Shown: positions 1 through 9,279 of the stretch, in pieces
Numbering within the stretch: position 1 is the first letter of the stretch
Layout: each line of letters begins with the position of its first letter
NCBI GenBank assembly: GCA_026395515.1
Contig: JAPLYN010000001.1
Coordinates: forward strand, 62,001 to 126,000
From: Candidatus Peregrinibacteria bacterium
Lineage (GTDB): Bacteria; Patescibacteriota; Gracilibacteria; UBA1369; LOWO2-01-FULL-3
Direction of reading: 5' to 3'
DNA length: 64,000 nt
Translations under genes and position numbers: made by a program
Notes under the pieces: generated by a model
Databases searched by the model: none
Seen by the model: only the letters and a program-made list of their open reading frames with translations
What the model was told of the DNA's origin: nothing

Positions 1-304
1 TTCGCCATACCCACCACAACCAATTAACACAAAACCCCAATCCGTAAATACTCCAAGACCCCATTTCTCACACCAAAATCCTCAAGACTTGTCAAATTGG
101 CTATTCATTTCTTGAAGTGCGACACGCGGAAAAAATCACTAAATTAAGCCATAAAGACAATCAAAATATACACAAAGCAAGCTTTTTACCCCAATAATTA
201 AAAAACACTTCCCAATCCGTCAAGCACCCCACAGAAAATGTAACAACAACACAATTCCATGCCCTGTCACCTATATTTTAGAAACAAAAATCCCACTATT
301 TAGT
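1..304. other. AT-rich non-coding stretch
   Basis: I see no credible gene, tRNA or repeat here. The plus strand is rich in A and C and carries stops in all frames. It may be the 3' flank of a gene outside the window, or the upstream region of the RNA/leader that follows. Confidence 0.5.
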
Positions 305-655
305 TATATTAGTCGAACGTTCAATCTGATTAAAAGGGCTTAAATCACGGAAAAACAAGCGTTCAGGTGTACATTGACTCGTCATCATTAACAGGAGTGA
401 AATTACAAAATGTAATTGACGATGATTAGTCAGTCTGATAAATTCTTTCCTGACCGCAAAAGAAGCCCAACAGATGTAGAAACCGAAAGGAGACAGACTC
501 CGCGGTTTGTAAGCAGTATGGATATAGATGTGCGATTTTGATTATTCAAGAGGTTACTCATCAATTAGACAGTATTTACATATTAGATCTTTGAAAACCG
601 GGAAAAACTAAAAATAAATGACAATCCTTAACAGGGCAAAGATTGTTTTTGGCTC
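305..655 (+). ncRNA. Candidate structured RNA or long 5' leader of the SLH gene
   Basis: A TATATT box at 305-310 could start a transcript near 317. Visible structures follow. TGACT 375-379 pairs AGTCA 428-432 and TCATC 382-386 pairs GATGA 421-425, closing over an inner hairpin ATTAC 402-406/GTAAT 412-416. AAACCG 480-485 pairs CGGTTT 503-508, with GGAG 489-492/CTCC 498-501 nested inside. ACAATC 621-626 pairs GATTGT 641-646 and is followed by five T, which looks like an intrinsic terminator. There is no tRNA-like 3' end, so tmRNA is unlikely, and I do not see RNase P or SRP signatures. It may be a stand-alone RNA of about 330 nt or an attenuated leader of the next gene. The class is unknown. 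Confidence 0.35.
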
Positions 656-669
656 CTTTCTATCAGGAG
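653..669 (+). promoter_or_regulatory. Small hairpin holding AGGAG, upstream of the SLH gene
   Basis: CTCCT 653-657 pairs AGGAG 665-669 across a 7-nt loop. It lies after the possible terminator and 75 nt before the ATG at 745, too far to act as that gene's ribosome binding site. It may be part of leader folding. Confidence 0.25.
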
Positions 670-744
670 TTTAAAACTTTAATATATACAAACTTTTATC
701 TGTTTCTTTATCTGTTTCACATTATTTCTTAACCCAAATAAAAC

Positions 745-3700
745 ATGGGTAATCTAAGAAAAGTGATTGCATCAATTTCATTGGTGGCAATCCTTTCAAC
801 ATTTGCTGTTACAAATGCAGCATTTGCAAAGAGTCCATTTACTGACGTAGGAGACAAGCACTGGTTTACAACCGAGGGCTGGGACGTTAAGGCAAAGGAC
901 GCTGGTATTTTCACAAAGACAACTGCTATGCCAGACGCGAGCGTGATTCGTGCTGATATGGCTATGATGGTTGCTGCTGCAGCTGGTCTAAATATGACAA
1001 GCTTAGAAGCTTTCCCATCTGGAGTATTTACAGACGTTAAATCTACAGACTATTGGTATAAATCCCTACAGGCTGGTAGACAAGCTAACGTTTTCAGCGA
1101 GAAGCCAAAGTTTGACGCTACTGGCGTTACAAACAGAGCTCAAGCTGCTAAAGTTATCGTTACTGCTTTTGGTCTAACTCCTGCTACTCCAAAGACTAAG
1201 ACAATGACAGACGTTAACCTTTCTTATACAGGTGCTGACGCTTGGATGAACAACATCTACACAGCATACTGCTACGGATTAGTTAAGGCTGGTACTTTCA
1301 ACCCTGGTGCTAACGTTACTAGAGCTGAATTCGCTAAAATGTTGATCGTTGCAAAAGACGCTCCTACATTGAAAGCTGAATGTACAAAAGGTACAGACGT
1401 AGTTCCTCCAGTTACTGTTACTGGTGGTGATGTATCTGTTTCTATGGCTGATAGCTCTCCAGACGCTTCTACTCTAGCTGATGGTACAGCTTTCGATAAA
1501 CTTCTTTCTCTTAACTTAAGCGCTGGTCCAGATGGTGCTAAAGTTGAAGAAGTTACTGTTACTAGCTTCGGAAAAGTTTCAGACTCTCTCGTTAAAGTGA
1601 GCGTTTGGAAAGACGGAGTTAGAGTTGGTAACGTAGTAAGCCTTTCAGAAAGCAAGGCTACTATCGTTTTCAATACTCCAGTAGTTATTTCTGCTAATGG
1701 TGATGTTCAATTGGACGTTGCTGTTAATCTTGATTCTACAATCGGTTCAGGAACTGTTGGTGTAAGCGTAAATGCTGCTACTGATATCGTTCTTGACGGT
1801 GGTACTGTTAATGGCTCTTTCCCAATCGAAAGTCCAGAATTCGGTATCGTTGATGGTTCAAACTCTGTAGCTGCTGCAACATTCGATGTTGTAAACTTGG
1901 CTTCTACAAATAGAGCTATCGATCCTCAACTTGCTTACAAAGTAACTACTTTCAAGATTAGCGAAACAGCTTCTAAGGAAGACGTTACATTTGAAGGTAT
2001 CACTCTATTTAACAATGGTAATACTTCTGATAAAGATCTTCAGAACATTACTATCAAGGATCAAGAAGGTAAAACTCTTGGTTCAGTAGAACAAACTACT
2101 GATAAGATCGCAAACATTATGTTTGACGAGCCTTACACAATGAAACAAGGAACATCAAGAAATTTTGATGTTTATGTAGACGTTGTTGGTGGTTCTACAA
2201 GAACTGCTCAATTCATTGTTCAGAATGACTATGATGTTTCAATTTTAGGAACAAAGAGCAAGTCTTCAATTATTCCTACTGCTGGTGCTGTAGACACTTC
2301 ATTCCCAATTGGTGATTTGGTAAGCACAAACCCTGGTTACAACTTCTTTACTGTAAATGAAGGTTCCGCTTCTTTATCTAAAGATAATTCATCTCCATCT
2401 GGTGATGTAACTCTTGGTTCAAGCGACGTAATCCTTGGAACATTCACTGTTCAAGCTCAAGGTGAGGATATTGAACTTCAGAAGGTTGCTTTAGATTTCT
2501 CTGGTGTTGCAGGCTCTGCAACTCTTGGTTCATATAGCGGTGCTTTGAATGCTTCTAGCACTTCTGGCTATTTCGATTGTGCAGCTTCTGCTAGTTGCGA
2601 TTTGGTAGGTAGTGTGAAACTTCAGACTGTAACTGGCAAGACACTTTATACTGTGTCTTCGTCAACTGCTTCTTTGTGGAACAATACTCCAACATACGCT
2701 ACTCTTTCTGCTTACCAGACAATCAAAGCTGGTGAACCTTTGAAGCTTAATATCGTTGGTTCTATCAATTCAAACTCTACTTACACAGGTGCAGGTGAAA
2801 GCTTAAAAGTTGGTATTAACAAGATGTATTACTACAAGAAAGCTTCATTGAAGTATGCTGACACTAGTTCAGCTACAGCTAATGCTATGGCTGTAACTAC
2901 TTCAGCACTTTCTGTTTCGTCAGACACTTCTTATGGTGCTCAGACTGTTGTAGCTGGTACTTCTAACGTAAAACTCGGAGCTTTCAATATTAAAGGAAGT
3001 TCAGGAGAAAAAGTTAATGTTACTAGCATTGCATTGCAGGTTGATAACAGCAGCAATAACAGCACAGACATTAAGAATTTGAAAGTTTACAAGGGAATAG
3101 ACAGCAAAGGAACTCAACTTGGAGTAACTCAAGCTTCTGTTACTGATGCTACTGACTTAACATTGTCTGTTACAGGATTTATGTTAGAGAAGGGTGAGGA
3201 AGCTAAGATCTCTGTATACGGAGATGTTGCTTCTTCTTATGGAGATGGTGCTACATCAACTGTAAAGATTGCTGCTAGTGGTGTATCTGGAACTGGTCAG
3301 ACTTCACAGTCTTCAGCTTCAGGTCCTTCATCACAGCTTTCATTACAAGTTGTTACTGTTAACACATCTGGTACTTTGACATTAGCTGTTGCAGACGATA
3401 CTGCTGTATCTAAGCTATTAGTAGCAGGAACTGACTATACTGCTTCAGACTCTAACGTTGCTAAATTTAAATTTACTGCTAACAAAGCAGAAGATCTTTA
3501 TTTGACAAGAGTTGCAGTAAGATTAAATACAGATGCTGCTGATGCTTCCGTTTCTGGTGCCGCTATTTACGGCTCTACAAACGCTGCTCAGCTTGGTGAA
3601 TTAATTGGTACAGTTCATTCTATGCAATCAGATTCTACAAGACCTGGTTACATTCAATGGGATTGGACAGACACTAGCAGACCAAAGATTCTTTCTAACT

Positions 3701-5187
3701 CAAGCTATTACATCACTGTAAAAGCTAACATTGTTAGCAGTTCTCAGGCTGACGTTAGTGGTACAGGTCCTAAATTTATTTTATCTGACGTTAAGGTTGA
3801 AGGTGCTTCTCAATTATTACCTACTAATAATGGATTAGATCAGATTCCTACAACAATAGTTATGGGAACATTTACCGCTCCTACTACTGCTGTTGATCTA
3901 GCTGCTAGCTTAACTGCAACAGCTACTACTATTACTGTTGGTTCAGCTTCAGCTACTCCTGCAGATGCTACTGGTAGTGGAATACTTGATAACGATGGTG
4001 TTGGTTACTACTGCTATGTTGATATCGACAATGCTGGTGGTTATCCAATTGCTGGAGGAAGAGAAATTTTCTACGTAGTTGGTGCAGATACTCCTGGTAC
4101 TACTGGTGTTTACCAGATTCAAAGAGGACTATTTGGTACTACAGCTGCGGCTATAACAGCTGCTGGTAACGATGATAAGATTTTCTGTGTTGCCGCTAAA
4201 GCTGGTAACTTAATGGGTGTAATGAATACAAAGCTTACAGCTTCTACAGATACTACAGGTCTTGATAATTCAGCTAAGACAGCTCAGAAACTTGCGAAAG
4301 TTGTATTCACAGCTGCTGCTAATGCTGCTGATACAAATGCAAATGATGCTACTATTAACAAGATGAGAATCTCTGTTACAGCTTCAAACGCAGATGCTTC
4401 AAGCTTCGTAATGTATCCAGACGAACAGTACAACAGTGCTACTTACGCTGTTACTGGTAAATACGTTGCTGACGGTGTTGTAGAGTTTAACTTCGGAGAT
4501 TCAGACGCAAATGGTTCAGCTGATACTACTTTCAGCTCTACTGTTTACGATACAGTTTCAGAAGGTCAAAGCAGAACTTACGATATCAAAGCTAATACTA
4601 CTACAGGAACAAATGGTTCTCTTGATGTAAGTATTGCTAAGACTGGTACATCTGGTGCTGGAACTTATGGTTCAGATGCAGATGTTAGCTGGTCAGATAA
4701 CTATGGAACTACAGTAGCTTGGTTAAACCAATCAGGTACTATTGTGAACCTACGTTACTTCAGCTCAGCTTCTTCTACAGGAACTCCTGATACTACTCCT
4801 CCTGTATTGAGCTCAGTTGCTCAATCTGGTAACGGAGATAGTAACTACACTGTTGGTGAGACTCTTACTTTCACTTTCAGCGAAGATATGTCTCAGGTTA
4901 CGCTTGCTAGCGTAGCTAAGGCTACTACTGTTGGTACTATTACTGCTACCTTCACATCTCAGGGTGTTGTAGCTGGTACTTTGTTCTCATTTGGAACTGT
5001 GGCAGGTGTTGCTGGTATTACTTTCACTCCTTCATGGAGCAGCTCATCTGTATTACTACTTACTCCTATAGCAGTTGGTACTGCTGGTACATCACCAACA
5101 GGTGCTGTAACTCCAAGCCAAACTCTATTTATGGATATTTATGGTAATGCTGGTGTGACTGGTACTCCTTCAGTATCTAACACATAG
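745..5187 (+). CDS. Large S-layer protein with N-terminal SLH domains
   Basis: This 1480-aa protein is probably the major surface-layer subunit. Residues 1-28 form a signal peptide ending AFA|K. Three SLH domains follow, at about 29-80, 85-140 and 150-205, with typical FTDV, W/Y and TRAEF elements. SLH domains bind secondary cell-wall polymers. The remaining ~1270 residues are Ser/Thr/Ala/Gly-rich beta-type repeats without catalytic motifs. The tail near 1370 (TPPVLSSV..., FSEDMS) looks like an Ig-like/SbsA-type domain. Codons are strongly biased to GCT, GTT, ACT and GGT, as expected for a very highly expressed gene. The ATG has no Shine-Dalgarno sequence; AAATAAAAC precedes it. A strong terminator follows. 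Family assignment is firm; the main-subunit role is inferred from size and codon bias. Confidence 0.9.
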   Translation: MGNLRKVIASISLVAILSTFAVTNAAFAKSPFTDVGDKHWFTTEGWDVKAKDAGIFTKTTAMPDASVIRADMAMMVAAAAGLNMTSLEAFPSGVFTDVKSTDYWYKSLQAGRQANVFSEKPKFDATGVTNRAQAAKVIVTAFGLTPATPKTKTMTDVNLSYTGADAWMNNIYTAYCYGLVKAGTFNPGANVTRAEFAKMLIVAKDAPTLKAECTKGTDVVPPVTVTGGDVSVSMADSSPDASTLADGTAFDKLLSLNLSAGPDGAKVEEVTVTSFGKVSDSLVKVSVWKDGVRVGNVVSLSESKATIVFNTPVVISANGDVQLDVAVNLDSTIGSGTVGVSVNAATDIVLDGGTVNGSFPIESPEFGIVDGSNSVAAATFDVVNLASTNRAIDPQLAYKVTTFKISETASKEDVTFEGITLFNNGNTSDKDLQNITIKDQEGKTLGSVEQTTDKIANIMFDEPYTMKQGTSRNFDVYVDVVGGSTRTAQFIVQNDYDVSILGTKSKSSIIPTAGAVDTSFPIGDLVSTNPGYNFFTVNEGSASLSKDNSSPSGDVTLGSSDVILGTFTVQAQGEDIELQKVALDFSGVAGSATLGSYSGALNASSTSGYFDCAASASCDLVGSVKLQTVTGKTLYTVSSSTASLWNNTPTYATLSAYQTIKAGEPLKLNIVGSINSNSTYTGAGESLKVGINKMYYYKKASLKYADTSSATANAMAVTTSALSVSSDTSYGAQTVVAGTSNVKLGAFNIKGSSGEKVNVTSIALQVDNSSNNSTDIKNLKVYKGIDSKGTQLGVTQASVTDATDLTLSVTGFMLEKGEEAKISVYGDVASSYGDGATSTVKIAASGVSGTGQTSQSSASGPSSQLSLQVVTVNTSGTLTLAVADDTAVSKLLVAGTDYTASDSNVAKFKFTANKAEDLYLTRVAVRLNTDAADASVSGAAIYGSTNAAQLGELIGTVHSMQSDSTRPGYIQWDWTDTSRPKILSNSSYYITVKANIVSSSQADVSGTGPKFILSDVKVEGASQLLPTNNGLDQIPTTIVMGTFTAPTTAVDLAASLTATATTITVGSASATPADATGSGILDNDGVGYYCYVDIDNAGGYPIAGGREIFYVVGADTPGTTGVYQIQRGLFGTTAAAITAAGNDDKIFCVAAKAGNLMGVMNTKLTASTDTTGLDNSAKTAQKLAKVVFTAAANAADTNANDATINKMRISVTASNADASSFVMYPDEQYNSATYAVTGKYVADGVVEFNFGDSDANGSADTTFSSTVYDTVSEGQSRTYDIKANTTTGTNGSLDVSIAKTGTSGAGTYGSDADVSWSDNYGTTVAWLNQSGTIVNLRYFSSASSTGTPDTTPPVLSSVAQSGNGDSNYTVGETLTFTFSEDMSQVTLASVAKATTVGTITATFTSQGVVAGTLFSFGTVAGVAGITFTPSWSSSSVLLLTPIAVGTAGTSPTGAVTPSQTLFMDIYGNAGVTGTPSVSNT

Positions 5188-5236
5188 TTTTAGAACTTCT
5201 TGGTTAGTCTAGATAAAGATAACTATTGAATATCTC

Positions 5237-5271
5237 AAAAGCGAGGCCCCTAAAAAGGCCTCGCTTTTTTG
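5237..5271 (+). terminator. Intrinsic terminator of the large SLH gene
   Basis: GCGAGGCC 5241-5248 pairs GGCCTCGC 5257-5264 and is followed by six T. The stem is 8 bp and GC-rich, 50 nt after the stop codon. Confidence 0.92.
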
Positions 5272-5315
5272 TTGTCTTTTGTTAAAATAAAATAGCTACA
5301 AATTAACTATTTACC

Positions 5316-6011
5316 ATGAAAAACTCTAAAAAAATTATTTTATTTTCATTCTTACTATTAATCATCCAAATTTTCGCTGCCTGCGGTAACCCAAAAGCCG
5401 ATTATAAGTCAATTGCTGAGTCAACTACAAAACAGCATGAAGCCTTGGATACATGGGCAAAAACCACATTAGATAGCGGAACCTTCGATCAAAAAGTTGA
5501 AGTTATTACCGAGTATACAAAACAAGAACTATTCAAATCCGAACTTGCCGCCAAACTTTCAGCTCAATTAAGAGATCAAGAGCAGGTAGAATTTAAAAAT
5601 GGAAATATTGAAAAGGCTTACGAAATGGCTAAGAAGATATTTGGAGGAATGCCTTTACCAGAAAACATTAGCATCCTTGCAGAAGTTGCTAAATCTTATT
5701 CAAAAATCACCTTTGATAAAAAGGACTACCTTAAATCAGTAGAAGCTTCCGGACAAATTCTTCAACTTTATTGGAATGAAGATGCTATGAGCATGAAACT
5801 TGCAGCGGAATACGAATTATTAAAAGCAAATGTATCTCAAAATAATTTAAAAGATGCTAAGCCTTACTATGATGATATTCTTTCTGTTACAGCTTTAAAG
5901 GGTAACGAAAATCTTGCAAAAAAATATAGAGCCGATACGGAAAAGTTTTCGGACAAATTTCCGAAGGACACAAAGCCTGAGAATGTACCAACTGCAACCA
6001 TCGCAAAGTAA
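5316..6011 (+). CDS. Lipoprotein, helical (TPR-like) repeats
   Basis: A 231-aa predicted lipoprotein. Residues 1-22 are a signal peptide with lipobox FAAC, Cys23 being the lipidation site. The mature part is helical and charged, with patterns such as NGNIEKAYEMAKKIF and KDYLKSVEASGQIL that resemble tetratricopeptide helices, but I cannot place it in a named family. It starts 46 nt after the terminator of the S-layer gene and is followed 43 nt later by a second small lipoprotein, so the two probably form a transcription unit. The location suggests an accessory to the S-layer or envelope; no function is claimed. Confidence 0.8.
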   Translation: MKNSKKIILFSFLLLIIQIFAACGNPKADYKSIAESTTKQHEALDTWAKTTLDSGTFDQKVEVITEYTKQELFKSELAAKLSAQLRDQEQVEFKNGNIEKAYEMAKKIFGGMPLPENISILAEVAKSYSKITFDKKDYLKSVEASGQILQLYWNEDAMSMKLAAEYELLKANVSQNNLKDAKPYYDDILSVTALKGNENLAKKYRADTEKFSDKFPKDTKPENVPTATIAK

Positions 6012-6014
6012 ACA

Positions 6015-6055
6015 ACAATTAAATTAACCAATAAAATTAACCAATAAAATTAACA
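6015..6055 (+). repeat. Three tandem AAATTAACCAAT-like units before a lipoprotein start
   Basis: The spacer between the two lipoprotein genes has the unit AAATTAACCAAT, then AAATTAACCAAT, then AAATTAAC immediately before the ATG at 6055. It is AT-rich and has no Shine-Dalgarno. It could be a replication-slippage array or an unstructured translation-enhancing leader. Confidence 0.7.
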
Positions 6056-6384
6056 TGAAAAAAAATATACTTATATCAATAGTCTCCACTACCTTAATTC
6101 TTTCTGGTTGTACTTGGTTTAGTAAGCCTGTAGAAACTGCTCCGGCAAAAGTAGCACCGGATCCAATCGGAAAATTAGTAACTCCTCATCCAATAAAGGG
6201 ACTCGTAGTGCCAAGCTGTCAAAAACTTTATGCTGACCTTAGCAAGAAATTCCCAAAGGATTCAGCAGACGAATCTTATAGGGCTGCTGCGGCAATTCTC
6301 TTTTCGAATAATCAAAAAGATGACGCTAATTCTTGCTGTGACAACATCAAGGATGAAACTTTGAAAAAGGCTTGTCGTAAATAG
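6055..6384 (+). CDS. Small cysteine-containing lipoprotein
   Basis: A 109-aa predicted lipoprotein. The signal peptide (1-18) ends in lipobox LSGC, with Cys19 as the modified residue. After a Pro-rich linker (about 25-60) comes a short helical domain with four cysteines (SCQ, NSCCD, KACRK) that could form two disulfides outside the membrane. I do not recognise the family. The C/helix/C pattern, with a lysine-rich end, is reminiscent of the two-Cys repeats in the 1253-aa SLH protein at 56865. It is likely co-transcribed with the preceding lipoprotein. Confidence 0.75.
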   Translation: MKKNILISIVSTTLILSGCTWFSKPVETAPAKVAPDPIGKLVTPHPIKGLVVPSCQKLYADLSKKFPKDSADESYRAAAAILFSNNQKDDANSCCDNIKDETLKKACRK

Positions 6385-6535
6385 ATTAACATTAGATTAA
6401 GACTAGGTAAGAAATATTCCAATTTTTTGTCTAGTTAAGACACGAGCATATTGTTGTTTAAAGAAATTCTCTCGAGTATACTTCGTCAAAGAAAACTTTA
6501 ATCATATATATATTTTAATAACTAAATTCTCGACT

Positions 6536-8896
6536 ATGAAAAACATAGGAAAAAACTGGCTAAAGACGGCTTTAACAGCTTTCTTCGGTATCTCTACATT
6601 CTTTATCATCTCAACTTCGGCTTTTGCTGCAGATGGAGATGTTACTTTTGTAAAGCTAGATGACACGAACAATAATGGAAAAATAGATCAAGTCTTGATA
6701 AATGTCTCCTATGCAAATGCAGGAGGAGTTGGTGCTGCATGTAACGCTGTTACAGGAGCTACTACTGGTATGACTGTAACTGATGCTGGAACTGTTGCTA
6801 CAGTAACAATTGCTTCAGTTTCTGTAAATCAGATGCAGGCTGGAGTTAGTTGTACTATACAATTAACTTTAACAGAGGGTGTAAATTCAAGTTTCAACAC
6901 CTCTGCGACTGCAGATAACGTAGTATACGTTCCTGGAAATTTAGCAGTAACAGATGGAGCTCACTCTGCTTCACTCGCAGCAATAGTAAGTGGTTTTGTT
7001 GAAACAGACGATTCAAAACCAGTACTTTTATCAATAACTCCAGGTCAAGCCTCAGGAATTAATAAATTCACTCTTTTATATTCAGAGCCAATAATTATAA
7101 GTGGAGGAGATTCAGTTAGTACTGCTAATCGTGGAGATTTAACAACAGCGGGAACGCTTACAGGTTTTGGTACTTTTGCTACCCCTGGTACGCTCACAGT
7201 TCCAACAACAGGAAATAACAGCATTACAGGTAGCGGAACAACTTCTATAGTTGTGAAGTTTGCCACTGGAACTGGCAGTTATATTGCATCCTCAGCTGCT
7301 TCATACGTATATCCAAATGGAGCCTTTACACCAGCATCATCAGCTACTCACGTGCATGATGCTGTTAATCTTGATGTTAATACCAACACAGCTCAGACTC
7401 CTGGAAATTCAGCAGCAGTTGCCGCAGCCTGGGACTCAACATTGCCAACAATCAGCGGATGCGTATTAACAGATTCATACTATAACGATGCAGCATTTGT
7501 AGCCGGAGGAACATTCCATTCCGGACAAGATGGAAAAGTAGATACATTGACATGTACATCATCAGAAACATTGAAGACAATTGTAGATGCACCAGCAACA
7601 AGAAATGAGTGGAGCGTGTCAGGAAATTTGAATGAATACGGAACAACATTGTCAGTAATCAAGGCAGCAGCAAGTGGCACAACATATACAATCAATTTCA
7701 GTGGAGCAAATTCATATTATGCAGATGCAACATTAAACGTTGTGAATACTCAGGATACAATTCCAAGCTTCATCGATGTATCAGGAAATCCAATAGCATC
7801 AGGAGTAACAAATAAGACATACCGCTCATGTTTGACAGGGTTCACATGCACAGGAAGTGACTTAGGAAACCTAGCAACAATCACAACAAATATCGTACAG
7901 CCATCAGGAGGGAATACAGTTGTAGCGCCATCAGCAGCAACAGGATTAACATCCGTGGTAACAGCAGGAATGAAAGTAAAATTGACATGGGTAGATCCAG
8001 CAAATGCAGCGACAATGAAGATATATAAGACAGTAGGGACAGGAGCAGAAGTTTCATTGGCAAATGTAGCTGCAGGAGTGCAGACATATACAGATGAATC
8101 AGTAACAACAAATGATGTAGTTAAATATAGAATTTCAGCATTTGATCTAAGTGGAAATGAAGGAGCAAAGACTGACTACACAACAATAACTGTGGTAGCA
8201 AATGCAACTGGAACAGTTCCAGCGACACCAGCAACTCCAGCGACACCAGCGACACCAGCAACTCCAGCGACACCAGCAACTCCAGCGACTCCAGCGACTC
8301 CAGCGACTCCAGCAGCACCAGTAAAACTATCTGACATTGAAAAGAGCTGGGCAAAGACAGAGATCCAGACAATGGCAGACAAGGGAATAGTGAAAGGAAA
8401 TGCCGATGGTACATTCAAACCAGAAGGAAATCTAAACAAAGCAGACGCAGCATTGTTAATCTGCCGCGTAATGAAGATCGACGAGAAGAAGGCAGTAGAT
8501 GCAGATCCATCTAAAGACGTGAAGAAGGATGCATACTATGGAAGCTGTGTTTCTCAATTGAAATCAGCGAAAGTAGTAACAGGAAATCCAGACGGAACAT
8601 ATACACCTGGCAAGGATGCAAACAGAGCTGAATTCATCGCTCTTGCACTACGCGCATACGGTACATTACTAAAAGACCAAGCTAAGACAGATTTCGATGC
8701 TTCTATGACAGCTGCAACACCAAAAGCATCATTCAAAGATGTAGATACAAAGAAAGATTGGTATGCAAACGTAGCAGCGACAGCTAAAGACAATAAGTTT
8801 GTAAACGGACGTGATGGTAACTTCGATGGTGCAAAGAGCATCACAAGAGCAGAAGCTACTACAGTTCTATACAGAATCTTCAAGGACTTATTGTAA
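6536..8896 (+). CDS. Surface protein with C-terminal SLH domains and PAT-rich linker
   Basis: A 786-aa secreted protein. Residues 1-31 are a signal peptide (AFA|A). Residues 33-455 are beta-type Ig-like surface domains. A fibronectin type III-like domain lies at about 460-555 (VKLTWVDP..., YRISAFDLSGNEG). Residues 561-595 are a Pro-Ala-Thr triplet linker. Three SLH domains lie at about 600-786. The SLH set is C-terminal, the reverse of the protein at 745, so the ectodomain is attached the other way round. Codon choice changes sharply: about 7440-8330 is almost entirely A-ending (GCA, ACA, GTA, TCA), while the first third and the SLH end use a mix with many T-ending codons. This suggests a mosaic origin. 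The protein ends in a strong terminator. Confidence 0.88.
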   Translation: MKNIGKNWLKTALTAFFGISTFFIISTSAFAADGDVTFVKLDDTNNNGKIDQVLINVSYANAGGVGAACNAVTGATTGMTVTDAGTVATVTIASVSVNQMQAGVSCTIQLTLTEGVNSSFNTSATADNVVYVPGNLAVTDGAHSASLAAIVSGFVETDDSKPVLLSITPGQASGINKFTLLYSEPIIISGGDSVSTANRGDLTTAGTLTGFGTFATPGTLTVPTTGNNSITGSGTTSIVVKFATGTGSYIASSAASYVYPNGAFTPASSATHVHDAVNLDVNTNTAQTPGNSAAVAAAWDSTLPTISGCVLTDSYYNDAAFVAGGTFHSGQDGKVDTLTCTSSETLKTIVDAPATRNEWSVSGNLNEYGTTLSVIKAAASGTTYTINFSGANSYYADATLNVVNTQDTIPSFIDVSGNPIASGVTNKTYRSCLTGFTCTGSDLGNLATITTNIVQPSGGNTVVAPSAATGLTSVVTAGMKVKLTWVDPANAATMKIYKTVGTGAEVSLANVAAGVQTYTDESVTTNDVVKYRISAFDLSGNEGAKTDYTTITVVANATGTVPATPATPATPATPATPATPATPATPATPATPAAPVKLSDIEKSWAKTEIQTMADKGIVKGNADGTFKPEGNLNKADAALLICRVMKIDEKKAVDADPSKDVKKDAYYGSCVSQLKSAKVVTGNPDGTYTPGKDANRAEFIALALRAYGTLLKDQAKTDFDASMTAATPKASFKDVDTKKDWYANVAATAKDNKFVNGRDGNFDGAKSITRAEATTVLYRIFKDLL
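8218..8322 (+). repeat. Triplet array encoding Ala-Thr-Pro linker
   Basis: About eleven 9-bp units of the type GCAACTCCA/GCGACACCA encode repeated Ala-Thr-Pro between the FnIII-like and SLH domains. The length probably varies by slippage. Such Pro/Thr linkers are extended, often glycosylated spacers in surface proteins. Confidence 0.9.
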
Positions 8897-8932
8897 TCTG
8901 ACGGCGCACAAGCGCACACATTCACACAAATT

Positions 8933-8966
8933 AAAAAGGCCTTCCAGCAATGGAGGGCCTTTTTTT
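8933..8966 (+). terminator. Intrinsic terminator after second SLH gene
   Basis: An 11-bp stem (AAGGCCTTCCA with TGGAGGGCCTT, one G:T pair) has loop GCAA and is followed by seven T. Confidence 0.93.
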
Positions 8967-8987
8967 GTGACTCAATTTTAGAATTAA

Positions 8988-9016
8988 TTTAGAAAAAATT
9001 TAAGAAAATTTAATGT
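8988..9016 (+). promoter_or_regulatory. Promoter of the DUF4258/DUF2283 pair (TTTAGA-N17 cassette)
   Basis: -35 TTTAGA 8988-8993, 17-bp spacer, -10 TAATGT 9011-9016, predicted +1 near 9022, ATG at 9037. The spacer contains AATTTAAGAAAATT, also found in the promoters of tRNA-like RNAs A and B. A second TTTAGA half lies just upstream at 8978-8983. Confidence 0.65.
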
Positions 9017-9036
9017 TCGTTTGCTAGAAAAGAAGC

Positions 9037-9276
9037 ATGGAACTGAAATTTACTTATCACGCGACACTAAGAATGGAACAGAGGAAAATATCTTTCAAAG
9101 AGATACTATCTTGCCTTATTAGTCCTACGAAAATAGTCTACAAAGATGAGCAGTTTCATCATATCAAACTGATCAGAGAAGATAGGTACGTGCTCATTTT
9201 ACCTTGCCGAATTGAAAATGACGAGTGTACACTTATCACAGTAATGATAAGTTCCCAGCTAAATAGATATCTTTAG
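9037..9276 (+). CDS. DUF4258 family protein, putative toxin-like partner
   Basis: A 79-aa protein with the DUF4258 pattern: HATLRMEQRKISFKEI near the N-terminus, a YKDEQFHHIKLIREDRYVLILPC beta core, and a terminal TVMISSQ strand. DUF4258 proteins are small, related in fold to RelE/BrnT-like toxins, and often sit beside a DUF2283 gene. The next gene starts 3 nt downstream and is DUF2283, which fits a two-gene module. No activity is demonstrated for this pair, so the toxin label is inference. Confidence 0.75.
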   Translation: MELKFTYHATLRMEQRKISFKEILSCLISPTKIVYKDEQFHHIKLIREDRYVLILPCRIENDECTLITVMISSQLNRYL

Positions 9277-9279
9277 TTT

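Noticed and set aside
305-655. RNase P RNA, SRP RNA or group I intron in the leader region
   Set aside because: None of their conserved core strings (GAGGAAAGTCC, the GGAAGG SRP loop, or the intron core pairings) could be found.
1272-1673. Antisense ORFs within the SLH genes (for example 1272-1673 and 8121-8439)
   Set aside because: They mirror the repetitive codons of the sense genes, have no promoter or family, and show the biased composition of shadow frames.
8218-8322. CRISPR-like array
   Set aside because: The 9-bp units are directly adjacent without spacers and encode an Ala-Thr-Pro linker in frame.
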